From the IMG/VR virus record IMGVR_UViG_3300028835_000205, positions 1 through 46,802 of that record: 46,802 nt of DNA, one strand, 5' to 3'. A program made the position numbers and the translations under genes. The notes under the pieces are model-generated. The model worked only from the letters and a program-made list of their open reading frames with translations, ran no database searches and was not told where the DNA came from. How positions within the stretch are numbered: position 1 is the first letter of the stretch; each line of letters begins with the position of its first letter. This document shows, in pieces, positions 6,231 through 14,661 of this stretch. Source of the stretch: a virus.

Positions 6231-6818
6231 ATGGTTGGTGGATTAAGTGGCGGAGGTCTCCAAGGTCTCACAACTTCAGCGGTTCAGGCCGCAATCGATG
6301 AAGCAATCGCGGATGCGTTTGCTGAGATGGCTAAGTTCCAGTTCGGCCCATTGATGCTGGAGAACCCAGTCAATTCTGACTGGTTTGTTAATGCTTTAGC
6401 GCCTGCCGCTGTCGATAGCATTGACCCTGCTCTGACAGTAAGGCTGTTTGATGCCACGATTCAGGAGGGTGTCGGATGGCAGCTTGTAATACCAGACCAG
6501 GCAACCAGCATGACCATTTCCTTCATATCCAGGGCTGAAATAGCGCCACCTGGAACACGGCAGGTTGGCTTGCGACTGGTTCAGAGGGGCGTTACTGACA
6601 ATACAGGTATCGGTGCGTGGGATCCTTTGCCGGCATTGACCGACATAGACATTCCGAACAACGTACTGTTTCAGTACGATTCGCAAACCTTCACCATGGC
6701 GACAGTGAACGCCACCCCAGGAGAACTGACGCAGTTTGAATTGGTGAGGATACCGCCAGTCGGCACGAACCTTCCCGGCGATTGGGCATTAGCGCATCTC
6801 TCAGTTGCGTTCAGCTAA
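6231..6818 (+). CDS. Putative virion surface or fibre protein
   Basis: The 195 residues start with a Gly-rich stretch (MVGGLSGGGLQGL) and a helix (AAIDEAIADAFAEMAKF), then become beta-rich. A helix followed by a beta domain is common in trimeric fibre or head-fibre proteins. The gene lies between terminase and portal, overlaps the next gene as TAATG, and its partner has a lectin fold, so the pair may decorate the capsid. Not matched to a named family. Confidence 0.5.
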   Translation: MVGGLSGGGLQGLTTSAVQAAIDEAIADAFAEMAKFQFGPLMLENPVNSDWFVNALAPAAVDSIDPALTVRLFDATIQEGVGWQLVIPDQATSMTISFISRAEIAPPGTRQVGLRLVQRGVTDNTGIGAWDPLPALTDIDIPNNVLFQYDSQTFTMATVNATPGELTQFELVRIPPVGTNLPGDWALAHLSVAFS

Positions 6819-7522
6819 TGTCCACCGACTTTCCAGGCGTCAATACTCCTCCTGCCCAGGATGAAGCGATCGACCTGGGTACGTTGGCTCCGGCATTTAG
6901 CGGAGCGATGTCGATGACGTTCTGGATACACATCAACCAGCGTGGTCCTGAGCGGACGATATGTTTCGGTAAGGGTGACGGTCTGCTTGCTACCGATATG
7001 GAATGGTCAATAGGGTATGACGGAACCGGGCCAGCAGATATTGATTTCGTATTAGACACCGGGGCTGGTGGTGTTGTTTTGAATTACAGTCCAGGCCCGG
7101 TTGGAGCCCCTCAATGGTTTTTCCTGGCGGGAACCTACGATGGTGCGAACAAAAGGCATTACGAAAATGGAGTGTTGGTGGCCACTGGAGCGCAGACAGG
7201 AAATATCGTGGGTAGTGCGAAAGCGACACGCATTGCAGCGGTCGATGTAGCTGGCAGCCCAGAGCGTGAGGTCAATGCGTGGATGGCGGATTGCCGACTT
7301 TATGATCGTGCCCTGTCAGCAGCAGAGCTTCAAACCATGTACACGCTGCGTGGGATCGATGGCATCGTCTCTGGCTTGCTGCACAGGTGGGAACTTAGAG
7401 AATGGGTGCCAGGGCAGGTAGCAGGCGGATCTGGCGCGACAAAAGATTCTGGCCCAGGTCAGGTCAATGGCACCGCGATCAACAGTCCGCTCGGTGCTGA
7501 AAGCGGCCTGAGATTGCGATAG
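6818..7522 (+). CDS. LamG/concanavalin A-like lectin-domain protein
   Basis: I choose ATG 6818 (TAATG junction) over the in-frame 6782. The 234 residues have the marks of a Laminin_G_3-type jelly roll: an opening strand (MSMTFWIHINQRG), WFFLAGTYDGANKRHYENG, and the closing WMADCRLYDRALSAAE, whose 'DxRxYDRALSxxE' ending is diagnostic. These domains bind carbohydrates or proteins. Between terminase and portal it probably sits on the virion surface, as a head fibre or decoration, and may help hold the phage to host or environmental polysaccharide. A second LamG-like domain occurs in the tail hub (22384-25713). Confidence 0.75.
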   Translation: MSTDFPGVNTPPAQDEAIDLGTLAPAFSGAMSMTFWIHINQRGPERTICFGKGDGLLATDMEWSIGYDGTGPADIDFVLDTGAGGVVLNYSPGPVGAPQWFFLAGTYDGANKRHYENGVLVATGAQTGNIVGSAKATRIAAVDVAGSPEREVNAWMADCRLYDRALSAAELQTMYTLRGIDGIVSGLLHRWELREWVPGQVAGGSGATKDSGPGQVNGTAINSPLGAESGLRLR

Positions 7523-7535
7523 GAAGGAATAGACC

Positions 7536-10034
7536 ATGGCAGTAAGAGCAGATCTTTTATCGACCATGAAGCCGATGCCGACCTTCACGGAGACCGAACA
7601 GGCCACCGAGAAGAACATCATCCGGCACAACGAAGATGGCACCATCTCGGTGATCCCCAAGGGTGAGATCGCTGAGTACGCTGATGTCGATCACAACGAA
7701 GAATCACCTGAAGGCTGGAACGACAACCTGGCGGACGAGCTGTCTCCCCAGGAACGAATTGGTATCGCGGACGAGCTGATCGAATACTACGAGATCGATG
7801 AGCAGGTCCGCGAAGAACACTTCAACAGGCTGACCGATGGACTCAGGCTCATGGGCCTGACCGACGAGCCGGCTTCGGATGTGCCGTTCAAGGGAGCGGC
7901 CACCGTGCAACATCCCTTGATCGCTGAAGCGACGACGCAGTTCCAGGCGCGAGCGATCGAGGAGTTCTTCCCGCCGCAGGGCCCAGTCAAGCCCTACATC
8001 GTTGGTGAGGCGACCGAGGCGAAGGTACTTCAGGGCGAACGCTTGTCCGATTACATGAATTACCAGCTTACCGAGGCCGACGAGGAATACTTTTGGTCAA
8101 CGGACCAGATGCTGTTCTATCTCCCCCTTAGCGGCTCTGCGTTCAAAAAGGTGTACATCGATCCCATCACCGGCATGACGACCAGTCGGTTTGTGACCGC
8201 TGAGGATTTCGTCGTCCCGTATCATGCACGGACCCTGGCGAATGCTCCTCGGTACTGTCACAAGTACGAGATGCCGGAGAACGATGTGTTCAGGGCCCAG
8301 GCGGCGGGATCCTTCATCGAAGATGCCAGGCTGGAGCCGACTCCGCAGATCCTGGTGGACAAGAACACCAGCTTCTCCAGGTACGACATGGAGGACGTAG
8401 CAGACGATCGCAGTCCTCAGCAGCATTACGACGACACGATCTACACGATCCTGGAATACCACATCGATTACCACATGCCGTGGGATGAGGACGATGACAT
8501 CGCTCCTCCGTACATCATCACGGTCGAATCAGAGTCTCGTGAGGTCCTGGCAGTACGCAGGAACTGGAAGCATGACGACGAGCTGCGTAAGAAGCGCATC
8601 TGGTTCACCCACTACAAGTATCTCCCCGGTCTTGGCTTCTACGGCTTTGGACTTCTTCATATCATTGGCTCACTTGCGAAGGCAGTCAGTGGTGGCATCC
8701 GTGCCCTGCTCGACAGTGCCTCGGTGGCAAACCTACAAGGTGGTTTCAAGTCCAAGGAAGCGAAGATCGCCGGGGAGATACGTTTTACTCCTGGCGAGTG
8801 GATCGATGTCGATATGACCGCGGACGAGCTGTCGAACGCTTTCTTCAACCTGCCGGTGAAGGAGCCATCGACTGCCCTGGCCCAGTTGGTCAGCACACTC
8901 GTAGAGGAGGGCCGGCGATTCGCCACGACGACCGAGAACATGGTTGGCGAGGCATCGAATACTGGTCCAGTGGGCACGACCCTGGCGCTGATCGAGCAAG
9001 GCTCGAAGGTGTTCAGCGGGATCCACAAGCGCATGCACGTATCGTCCAGGCAAGAGTTCAAGATGATGGCCACACTGAACTACGAGTTCATGGATGTGGA
9101 GGAATATCCCTACGAGGTCCAGGGCGAGGAGCGCACGATTCTCAAGTCCGACTTCGATGGTCGAGTGGACATCATCCCGGTCTCGGATCCGAACATCTGG
9201 TCAGCGACTCAGCGCATCGCGCAGAGTCAGGCAGTGCTGGAACTGGTCATGGCGGATCCGGAGCTGTATCCGAAGAAGCAGCGCAAGATTATTCATCGAC
9301 GCATGCTGGAGGCGCTGCGGATCCCGGACCTGGACCAGGTTCTACCGGAGGACACGGACTCGGCCCTGGATCCGGTGAGCGAGAACATGAACTTCCTGGT
9401 TGGTAATCCTTCGACCGTGTATCCAAACCAGGACCACGAGTCGCATGTCGCAGTTCACATGAGTTTTGCTCAAGAGCAGGCCGCGGAGAATCCTGACCTG
9501 GTAGCGATGCTGGAGCCGGTGGTCCAGGCTCATGTCATGGAACACAAAGCCTACTTGTATCGGCAGCAGGTCGAGGCTGACCTGGGTACGCAACTCCCAT
9601 ACATCAACCTGGATGATCCAGCCGAGAACGAGGATCTGCCGCCTGAGCTGGAGCAACTGATCAGCCAGGCTGTGGCCAAGAAGCTCAGACCTCCGCCACC
9701 ACCTGCACCGACCGCTGAAGAACAGGCCGAGCAGGATGAGCGTCAGCGCGAGGAAGACGAGCGTGACCTGGAGGTCATCGGCAAGATCGAGCGTGGTCGA
9801 GCTGAGTCAGCAGCCGGCATTGAGCGCAAGGACGAGGAGTCCACTGCCGAGCAGAAGCGCCTGGATAAAGAATCTGATGCTGAGGGGAAACGCAAAGACA
9901 AGGAATCGAGAGCCGAAGTTCGCCGCCTGGACAAGAAAGCTCGCGCTCAGGCCACCTTTGGGAGAGGGCCAGTGAGCGCAGTACGGAGTACAACGAGGAA
10001 GAAGGCAAAGAAACGTGGCAGTCGCAAGTCCTAA
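7536..10034 (+). CDS. Portal protein
   Basis: An 832-residue portal, much longer than siphovirus portals and in the range of P22-type podovirus portals. The N-terminus is acidic; the core includes PLIAEATTQFQARAIEEFFP and MVGEASNTGPVGTTLALIEQ, segments I associate with portals of podovirus-type phages. The C-terminus (about 720-815) is a charged coiled coil with 11-residue repeats (pattern R-x-D-K-E-S-x-A-E-x-K). The protein would form the dodecameric DNA channel and, with a long helical crown, extend into the capsid. AGGAAGG lies upstream of ATG 7536. The next gene overlaps its end by 20 bases. Confidence 0.85.
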   Translation: MAVRADLLSTMKPMPTFTETEQATEKNIIRHNEDGTISVIPKGEIAEYADVDHNEESPEGWNDNLADELSPQERIGIADELIEYYEIDEQVREEHFNRLTDGLRLMGLTDEPASDVPFKGAATVQHPLIAEATTQFQARAIEEFFPPQGPVKPYIVGEATEAKVLQGERLSDYMNYQLTEADEEYFWSTDQMLFYLPLSGSAFKKVYIDPITGMTTSRFVTAEDFVVPYHARTLANAPRYCHKYEMPENDVFRAQAAGSFIEDARLEPTPQILVDKNTSFSRYDMEDVADDRSPQQHYDDTIYTILEYHIDYHMPWDEDDDIAPPYIITVESESREVLAVRRNWKHDDELRKKRIWFTHYKYLPGLGFYGFGLLHIIGSLAKAVSGGIRALLDSASVANLQGGFKSKEAKIAGEIRFTPGEWIDVDMTADELSNAFFNLPVKEPSTALAQLVSTLVEEGRRFATTTENMVGEASNTGPVGTTLALIEQGSKVFSGIHKRMHVSSRQEFKMMATLNYEFMDVEEYPYEVQGEERTILKSDFDGRVDIIPVSDPNIWSATQRIAQSQAVLELVMADPELYPKKQRKIIHRRMLEALRIPDLDQVLPEDTDSALDPVSENMNFLVGNPSTVYPNQDHESHVAVHMSFAQEQAAENPDLVAMLEPVVQAHVMEHKAYLYRQQVEADLGTQLPYINLDDPAENEDLPPELEQLISQAVAKKLRPPPPPAPTAEEQAEQDERQREEDERDLEVIGKIERGRAESAAGIERKDEESTAEQKRLDKESDAEGKRKDKESRAEVRRLDKKARAQATFGRGPVSAVRSTTRKKAKKRGSRKS

Positions 10035-10245
10035 AGAAGTCCGAGCAGCGAGAGCGTTCCTGCGGAACCAGGGTGCGCTGTCGTCGGATATTCCGCCACG
10101 TAAATTCGCCAACTCAGCCAAGGAACTCAACATGGGATTCCGAAAGTTGCTACGGCTAATCGCCAGGTTATACTCTGGCGGCCAAGCTCAGCAGCAGTTC
10201 CGCATGAGTGCGATTGCTGCGGCTGCTGAAGCAGAAAAAGGGTAA
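10015..10245 (+). CDS. Small hypothetical protein after portal
   Basis: GTG 10015 overlaps the portal end and gives 76 residues. The middle is basic and helical (FRKLLRLIARLYSGGQAQQQ) and the end Ala-rich. Not recognised. It closes the portal transcription segment just before a small hairpin (10246-10269). Confidence 0.45.
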   Translation: MAVASPKEVRAARAFLRNQGALSSDIPPRKFANSAKELNMGFRKLLRLIARLYSGGQAQQQFRMSAIAAAAEAEKG

Positions 10246-10269
10246 GCGTCGTGCCCTAATGTTCGACGC
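10246..10269 (+). other. Small intergenic hairpin
   Basis: GCGTCG and CGACGC form a perfect six-base-pair stem around a 12-base loop, starting right after the stop of the preceding gene. There is no T-run, so it is not a standard terminator; it may mark an mRNA processing or stability site. Confidence 0.3.
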
Positions 10270-10286
10270 AGGTGAGGAGATCTGTC

Positions 10287-10463
10287 ATGACAGATTATGA
10301 GAAATATCCAAAGCCGAAATCTGACAAGACCGCAGGTCGTAGTGCCAAACCAGCAGGCACAGCGAAAGGCGGAGGTCAGCACTCAGTTGCCGGGGCAATG
10401 GGTAAGCACCAAAAAACCGGAACTGGTAAAGAAGGTGGCGGCAACAAGGGCGGAAGCTACTAA
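10287..10463 (+). CDS. 58-residue basic Gly/Lys-rich protein
   Basis: ATG 10287 is preceded by GAGGAG at a good distance, better than the in-frame GTG 10272. The product is rich in Lys, Gly, Ser and ends in KGGSY. It contains VAGAMGKHQKTGTGK, which closely resembles KGAMGKYQSTGDGEG of the next gene. The pair looks like a duplication or fold-back of one small basic protein. Stop and next start overlap (TAATG). Confidence 0.55.
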   Translation: MTDYEKYPKPKSDKTAGRSAKPAGTAKGGGQHSVAGAMGKHQKTGTGKEGGGNKGGSY

Positions 10464-10630
10464 TGAAGATGCCCACTGGCAGCAAGCCACCGAACCAGGC
10501 TCATACCAGTGCCGAGAAAGCTAAGGCCAGGAAGTCAACAGCCAAAGGCACCATGGGCATGGGCAAGACCGGCATGAAGGCCAAGGGTGCGATGGGTAAA
10601 TACCAAAGCACTGGCGACGGAGAAGGCTAA
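10463..10630 (+). CDS. 55-residue basic protein, relative of the preceding gene
   Basis: Starts at ATG 10463, overlapping the previous stop. The sequence is Lys/Ala/Gly/Met-rich (AKGTMGMGKTGMKAKGAMGK) and ends in the GAMGK(Y)Q motif shared with its neighbour. No membrane segment. A capsid-interior or nucleic-acid-binding role would fit the composition but is only an inference. Confidence 0.5.
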   Translation: MKMPTGSKPPNQAHTSAEKAKARKSTAKGTMGMGKTGMKAKGAMGKYQSTGDGEG

Positions 10631-10643
10631 CCAGGAGAACGAG

Positions 10644-10847
10644 ATGTCTGCACTTAGGTTGGCAGAACTCGTCCTCAACCGCTCCAAGGAGCGCATGGCG
10701 GAAAATCATGCCCAGATGGATAAGGGCGGTGGTCACGATCAGTACATGAAGCTCGTCGGCAAGAACGTCGAGCTGAAGTGGATCCAGACCATCATCAGGG
10801 AGTTCCTGGAGAAAGTTGAAGGAGAGGAAGAATTGGATGAACTCTGA
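10644..10847 (+). CDS. Small helical protein, 67 residues
   Basis: I take ATG 10644, which has CAGGAGAACG upstream; an earlier in-frame ATG would overlap the previous gene. The protein is helical and charged (VLNRSKERMAENHAQM, then KWIQTIIREFLEKVEGEEEL). Small helical proteins of this type often lie between portal and scaffold in similar phages. Function unknown. It overlaps the following gene by 11 bases. Confidence 0.55.
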   Translation: MSALRLAELVLNRSKERMAENHAQMDKGGGHDQYMKLVGKNVELKWIQTIIREFLEKVEGEEELDEL

Positions 10848-11253
10848 AGCGGAAGTAGCAGAGCAGCAAGAAGCGACATTGTTGGACACGTTTGAGCCGA
10901 AAGATTATCCAGGGAAGATCGATCTGTGGCGCATTGCGGTGCAGATTGCGGAGCCACCTGAGACAAGTGCAGGTGGAATCATTACTCCGGAGGAGTATCG
11001 CGACAACAAGGAGTTCAGCAGTTACGTGGGCATGGTTAGATCCATGGGCCCGTTGTGTTACCAGGCAGTCACCAGGTCGCAACTCGATCTGAGCAAGGCA
11101 CATGGTTGCCAGGTTGGCGACTGGGTGCAGTTTGGCAAGCATGACGGTGAGAAATTTCGGACGCTGGATGGCACCCTCTGGGTGATCCTTTCCGACACCC
11201 AGGTTATCTGCAAGACAGATGAACCTGAAGCGTTCGATTGCATGTCTCTTTGA
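10837..11253 (+). CDS. GroES-like co-chaperonin (Cpn10 family)
   Basis: ATG 10837 follows GGAGAGGAAG. The product has 138 residues; bacterial GroES has about 97, so it carries an N-terminal extension. The matching parts are WRIAVQIAEPPETSAGGIIT, a strand followed by the mobile-loop region, then SSYVGMVRSMGP and a closing strand set (GDWVQFG, LWVILSDTQVICKTD). GroES-like proteins of phages, such as T4 gp31, replace host GroES to fold the major capsid protein. Its place just before scaffold and capsid supports that role here. A promoter candidate begins at its very end. Confidence 0.75.
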   Translation: MNSEAEVAEQQEATLLDTFEPKDYPGKIDLWRIAVQIAEPPETSAGGIITPEEYRDNKEFSSYVGMVRSMGPLCYQAVTRSQLDLSKAHGCQVGDWVQFGKHDGEKFRTLDGTLWVILSDTQVICKTDEPEAFDCMSL

Positions 11254-11277
11254 CTGGAGAATTGCGAGGAGTATTAT
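11250..11277 (+). promoter_or_regulatory. Sigma70-type promoter for the scaffold-capsid block
   Basis: TTGACT (11250-11255) and TATTAT (11272-11277) are separated by 16 bases; each differs from consensus at one position. Transcription would start near 11284, about 30 bases before the scaffold ATG at 11315. It begins over the last codons of the GroES-like gene. It pairs with the terminator after the capsid gene. Confidence 0.6.
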
Positions 11278-11314
11278 CAGCGACACATAGTCGTTGCGGA
11301 CTAGGAGAGCGAGG

Positions 11315-12382
11315 ATGGCTAATACGCAACGGGACAAGATCGAGTATGAATTTGAGGATCTGCGACGGAACACTGATCCGATACCAGAAAACGTACTCGG
11401 CCAGCTTGGACTCGAAGACGAGGATTTAGACGAGGACGAGCGTCATGACGACACAAAAGCCAAGGACGACGATGGAGAGGAGTTGGAGAATGAAGGTGAC
11501 CTGGACGACGAAGGAGAGTACAGTCCAGCGAAGATGACCAAGGCGATGCGGAAGCGTCTCGTCAAGGTCAAACGTGAAGCAACCAGGGATATTGCAGCCG
11601 CCAAAAAGGAAGCCGGCGAGACAATCTCCAAGCTGGAAGAACGGATCGCTTCACTTGAACAGTCAGGGAAGACTGATGAACTCGATAACGAGTTCGCTGG
11701 TAAGCTCGAAGATCTCGAATCGCAGATCGAGCAAGCCATGGAGGATGGCGACAGCAAGAAGGTCGCATCTCTCACCAGACAGATGTCTGAGCTAACTGCG
11801 GACCAGCGCGATAAAAAGCGCGAACTGGAAGTCGCTCAGGATGAGCCGGAAGACCTGGAGGATGAGGGCGATAAGCCCAAAGTTATTCCCAGGGCCATGG
11901 AATGGATCGGAGAGCAGGTTTGGTGGGATGACGAAGACCTCGGACACGTTCGAGCCTACGTTCGTAAGGCGGACCTCGCCTTGCAGAAAAAAGGATACGA
12001 TCCCCACGACGACGACTTTTACGAGCAGCTTGAAGCTCTCGTTGAGGAGAAGTATCCAGGTGTCGTGGAACACACGATGGACCTGGAGTTCGACGAGGAG
12101 GAGGAAGAAGATCCCGATCTCGAACTCGAAGACGAAGACGAGGGTGATGAGTTTGATAGCGTTCCCTCGAAGAAGGTTGCTCGTCGTCGAAAGAAGAAGC
12201 GGAGCCGGGTAAGGAGCCCGGTGTCAGCAGGAGATCCAGGAGGGGTTTCCAGGACGAAGAAGAAGTTCAGGAAGAAAAAGGGAAAGACATTGAGCCGCGC
12301 CAGGGTTGCCAACATGAGAGCCTTTGGCCTGGATCCGGAAGATCCGAAAGCGGTTGAAAACTACTTGGAGGGCTGTGACTGA
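11315..12382 (+). CDS. Head scaffolding protein candidate
   Basis: ATG 11315 follows AGGAGAGCGAGG. The 355 residues are strongly charged: an acidic N-terminus, a coiled coil (about 85-180, KKEAGETISKLEERIASLEQ), a folded middle containing AMEWIGEQVWWDDEDLGHV, an acidic run (about 255-285) and a very basic C-terminus (KKKFRKKKGKTLSRARV). Acidic coiled-coil proteins with basic C-termini located between portal and capsid genes are usually scaffolds; the basic tail would bind the capsid subunit, as in P22. No protease domain is seen. The stop overlaps the next start (TGATGG). Confidence 0.65.
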   Translation: MANTQRDKIEYEFEDLRRNTDPIPENVLGQLGLEDEDLDEDERHDDTKAKDDDGEELENEGDLDDEGEYSPAKMTKAMRKRLVKVKREATRDIAAAKKEAGETISKLEERIASLEQSGKTDELDNEFAGKLEDLESQIEQAMEDGDSKKVASLTRQMSELTADQRDKKRELEVAQDEPEDLEDEGDKPKVIPRAMEWIGEQVWWDDEDLGHVRAYVRKADLALQKKGYDPHDDDFYEQLEALVEEKYPGVVEHTMDLEFDEEEEEDPDLELEDEDEGDEFDSVPSKKVARRRKKKRSRVRSPVSAGDPGGVSRTKKKFRKKKGKTLSRARVANMRAFGLDPEDPKAVENYLEGCD

Positions 12383-13005
12383 TGGCTACGAATGCAAAAC
12401 AGCAAGCTCGCAATCAAACGGAGAAGCGGAGAACAGAATCAGCCCAGGGAAAGAAACAATCCGGCAAGCAGAAGAATGCTCCGGAAGCCGTGGTCCATGC
12501 GGATGAGAAGGTCCACGATGAAAATACCGACAGGGACATGGACGACTTGTACGATTCGGAAGGAGAAAATGAAGTAACAGAGTGGCGAAGGCATTCAGAC
12601 TTGGATGCGCCACCTGCCAGGGATGGATATGTAAATCGTTTCATTCGGATACGTCTGGGAACGGTTAAGGATACAGCCCGACTGAGAAATGCAATTCGAG
12701 AAGGATGGAGACCTGTCAAGGCGTCAAGCGTGTCAGATCGTTCACTGCCGACCATCTCGATCGACCAGTACGGTGATGTCATCGGCGTAGAGGACTTGAT
12801 CCTATGTGAGATGCGCGAGGAAGTTCACGCTCAGCGGAAGAAGTTTTTCCGCGACAAGCAGCGGAGACAGAACCAAGCCATCGAACGTCAACTCAAGGGA
12901 GTGTCCAGGGAAGATGTGTCAGGTTTCGGCCCGATCACAGCGACCAGGCACTCATCCGTTACGGTGGCTCCGTCACGACAAGTGAGGGTAGCCGATGATG
13001 ATTAA
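12382..13005 (+). CDS. Conserved structural-region protein upstream of capsid
   Basis: The 207 residues begin with a Gln/Lys-rich disordered region (about 1-70) and continue with a folded segment, DGYVNRFIRIRLGTVKDTAR and EGWRPV, followed by VIGVEDLILCEMREEVHAQR and a basic helix. The RFIR...GWRPV pattern is one I associate with proteins encoded near capsid genes in podovirus-type phages, without known function. It overlaps the scaffold gene by one base and is probably co-expressed with it from the promoter at 11250. Confidence 0.55.
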   Translation: MATNAKQQARNQTEKRRTESAQGKKQSGKQKNAPEAVVHADEKVHDENTDRDMDDLYDSEGENEVTEWRRHSDLDAPPARDGYVNRFIRIRLGTVKDTARLRNAIREGWRPVKASSVSDRSLPTISIDQYGDVIGVEDLILCEMREEVHAQRKKFFRDKQRRQNQAIERQLKGVSREDVSGFGPITATRHSSVTVAPSRQVRVADDD

Positions 13006-13019
13006 CCGGAGGTATCCGA

Positions 13020-13613
13020 ATGACAAACGTGGATCGACCGGCAGGTTTTCTGCCGACTCGCCACGGTGCAGGCGGAACTCCCCAAAGGCTAGGCTCGTAT
13101 GAGATAGCGAATGGTTTAGCACAAGACCTATTTTCGGGCGACCCTGTTGTCCTGGTAGGTTCTGGCCGAACCATTACTATCGCGACAGCCGGCAATGCAA
13201 ACCTGATCGTAGGTATCTTTGCTGGTTGCCGATACACCGATGCCAATGGGGATGTTCAGTTCAGACCGAACTGGGTAAGCGGCACCGTTGGCACAGGGTT
13301 ACAACGTGGAGACGATAACCCTGAAGCCCTCGTATATGACGACCCAAGGATGGAGTTCGTTATACAGGTCAGCTCAACTGGCCTGGTAGTAGCAGATGTT
13401 GGTCAGTTGGCCAACTTTGTACTAGGTGCGGGGAACGCATTTACAGGCCGATCAGGCTATCTATTAGACCAGGCGTCTCTGAATCCTACCGCAAGGCAGC
13501 TTCGGATCCTTGGTCTGTCGAGAGTCCCTGAGAATGACTATGGTGAGTTCGCGAAGGCTCGCGTACTGATCAACAATCATAGTTACGGCCAACTCGCTGC
13601 GGGAGGTGTTTAG
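13020..13613 (+). CDS. Capsid decoration or cement protein candidate
   Basis: GGAGGTATCCGA precedes ATG 13020. The 197 residues start NVDRPAGFLPTRHGAGGTPQ, then a beta-rich body (DLFSGDPVVLVGSGRTITIA, IVGIFAGCRYTDANGDVQF). An 'NxDRPxGFxPxRH' start followed by a GDPV strand is common in small structural proteins directly upstream of capsid genes that cement the head. Ends two bases before the capsid ATG. Confidence 0.65.
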   Translation: MTNVDRPAGFLPTRHGAGGTPQRLGSYEIANGLAQDLFSGDPVVLVGSGRTITIATAGNANLIVGIFAGCRYTDANGDVQFRPNWVSGTVGTGLQRGDDNPEALVYDDPRMEFVIQVSSTGLVVADVGQLANFVLGAGNAFTGRSGYLLDQASLNPTARQLRILGLSRVPENDYGEFAKARVLINNHSYGQLAAGGV

Positions 13614-13615
13614 TC

Positions 13616-14527
13616 ATGGCGATGAATCGAAGCGACTTCCGCAAGCAATTACAGGAAGGGCTGAACGCAGTCTTCGGCATGGAGTACAAGCGGTATCCAG
13701 AGGAGTGGCGCGACATCTTCGACATCGAGCGATCGATGAAAGCATTCGAGGAAGACGTACTGCTCGCTGGCTTCGCTGGTGCCCCAGTCAAGCCCGAAGG
13801 CGAAGGCGTGGCATACGACCAGGGCGCGGAGAGTTACGTTGCTCGGTACACTCATGAGACGATCGCTCTGGCGTTCGCCATCACTGAGGAAGCCGAGGAA
13901 GACGGTCTCTACGGCAGCCTGGGTAACAAGTACGCTCGTGCCCTTGCTCGCTCACATCAGCACACGAAAGAAGTCAAAGGTGCTGACATCATCAACAACG
14001 GATTCGACGCCGGCTTCCTTGGCGGTGACGGTGTTCCGTTGTTTTCCGCGCTCCATCCGCAGTTCGGCGGAGGTGTCCAGAGCAACACCCTGGCCACACC
14101 GGCTGACCTTGCAGAGGCATCACTGGAGCAGGCAGCGATCGACATCTCAGAGTTTGATGACGATCGGGGCATCCCGATTGCCGCGCAGATCACGAAGCTC
14201 GTCATTCCGACTGAGCTGCAATTCGTGGCTACGCGCATCTTGATGTCACCGTATCGCACGAACACTGGCGATAACGACATCAGTGCCATCTACACTCTCG
14301 GAACAGTTGGCGACGGTTTCTGCGTAAACCACCGCTTGACTGATCCCGATCAGTGGACACTGAAGACTGACTGCCCCGATGGGCTGAAACACATGCTGCG
14401 TAAGAAGATCAGCCGCGGTATCGAAGGCGACTTCGAGACTGGCAATCTTCGCTACAAGGCTCGCGAACGGTACAGCTTCGGCTGGTCCGATTGGCGTGGT
14501 GCATACGGCTCGCCAGGTGGCGCGTAA
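13616..14527 (+). CDS. Major capsid protein (HK97 fold, Mu gpT-like)
   Basis: The 303 residues align by eye with Mu-like head subunit gpT: an N-terminal helix region, THETIALAFAITEEAEEDGL, GVPLFSALHPQFGGG with following SNT, the helix DLAEASLEQAAIDISEF, then LVIPTELQFVATRIL and a C-terminal WTLKTD...YSFGWSDWRG strand set. Length fits a capsid subunit without a large delta domain; assembly then relies on the separate scaffold. A rho-independent terminator lies downstream, as often for this highly expressed gene. Confidence 0.88.
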   Translation: MAMNRSDFRKQLQEGLNAVFGMEYKRYPEEWRDIFDIERSMKAFEEDVLLAGFAGAPVKPEGEGVAYDQGAESYVARYTHETIALAFAITEEAEEDGLYGSLGNKYARALARSHQHTKEVKGADIINNGFDAGFLGGDGVPLFSALHPQFGGGVQSNTLATPADLAEASLEQAAIDISEFDDDRGIPIAAQITKLVIPTELQFVATRILMSPYRTNTGDNDISAIYTLGTVGDGFCVNHRLTDPDQWTLKTDCPDGLKHMLRKKISRGIEGDFETGNLRYKARERYSFGWSDWRGAYGSPGGA

Positions 14528-14564
14528 CAGATAAGGTCAGGGTAATCTCCAACTGACCTGAACC

Positions 14565-14611
14565 GGGATCCCGGCTGGAACATGGCTTTGCGCCAGCCGG
14601 GACTCCCTTTT
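14565..14611 (+). terminator. Rho-independent terminator after the capsid gene
   Basis: CCCGGCTGG pairs perfectly with CCAGCCGGG; outside these GGGA pairs with TCCC across a single bulge. The loop has 14 bases and a TTTT run follows. It starts 38 bases after the capsid stop and ends about 50 bases before the next gene. Confidence 0.8.
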
Positions 14612-14661
14612 GCAATAATTAACTGGCCAGGGACGGTCTTGCCCCTGTAAGGAGGGCTGTT

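Noticed and set aside
11315-12382. Tail tape-measure protein
   Set aside because: The coiled coil could suggest it, but the gene is short, very acidic and placed between portal and capsid; no tail tube genes exist in the window. Scaffold fits better.
14612-14661. Promoter directly after the capsid terminator
   Set aside because: TTGCAA and AATAAT-like words are present but spacing and match are poor; I see only a ribosome site (AAGGAGG).
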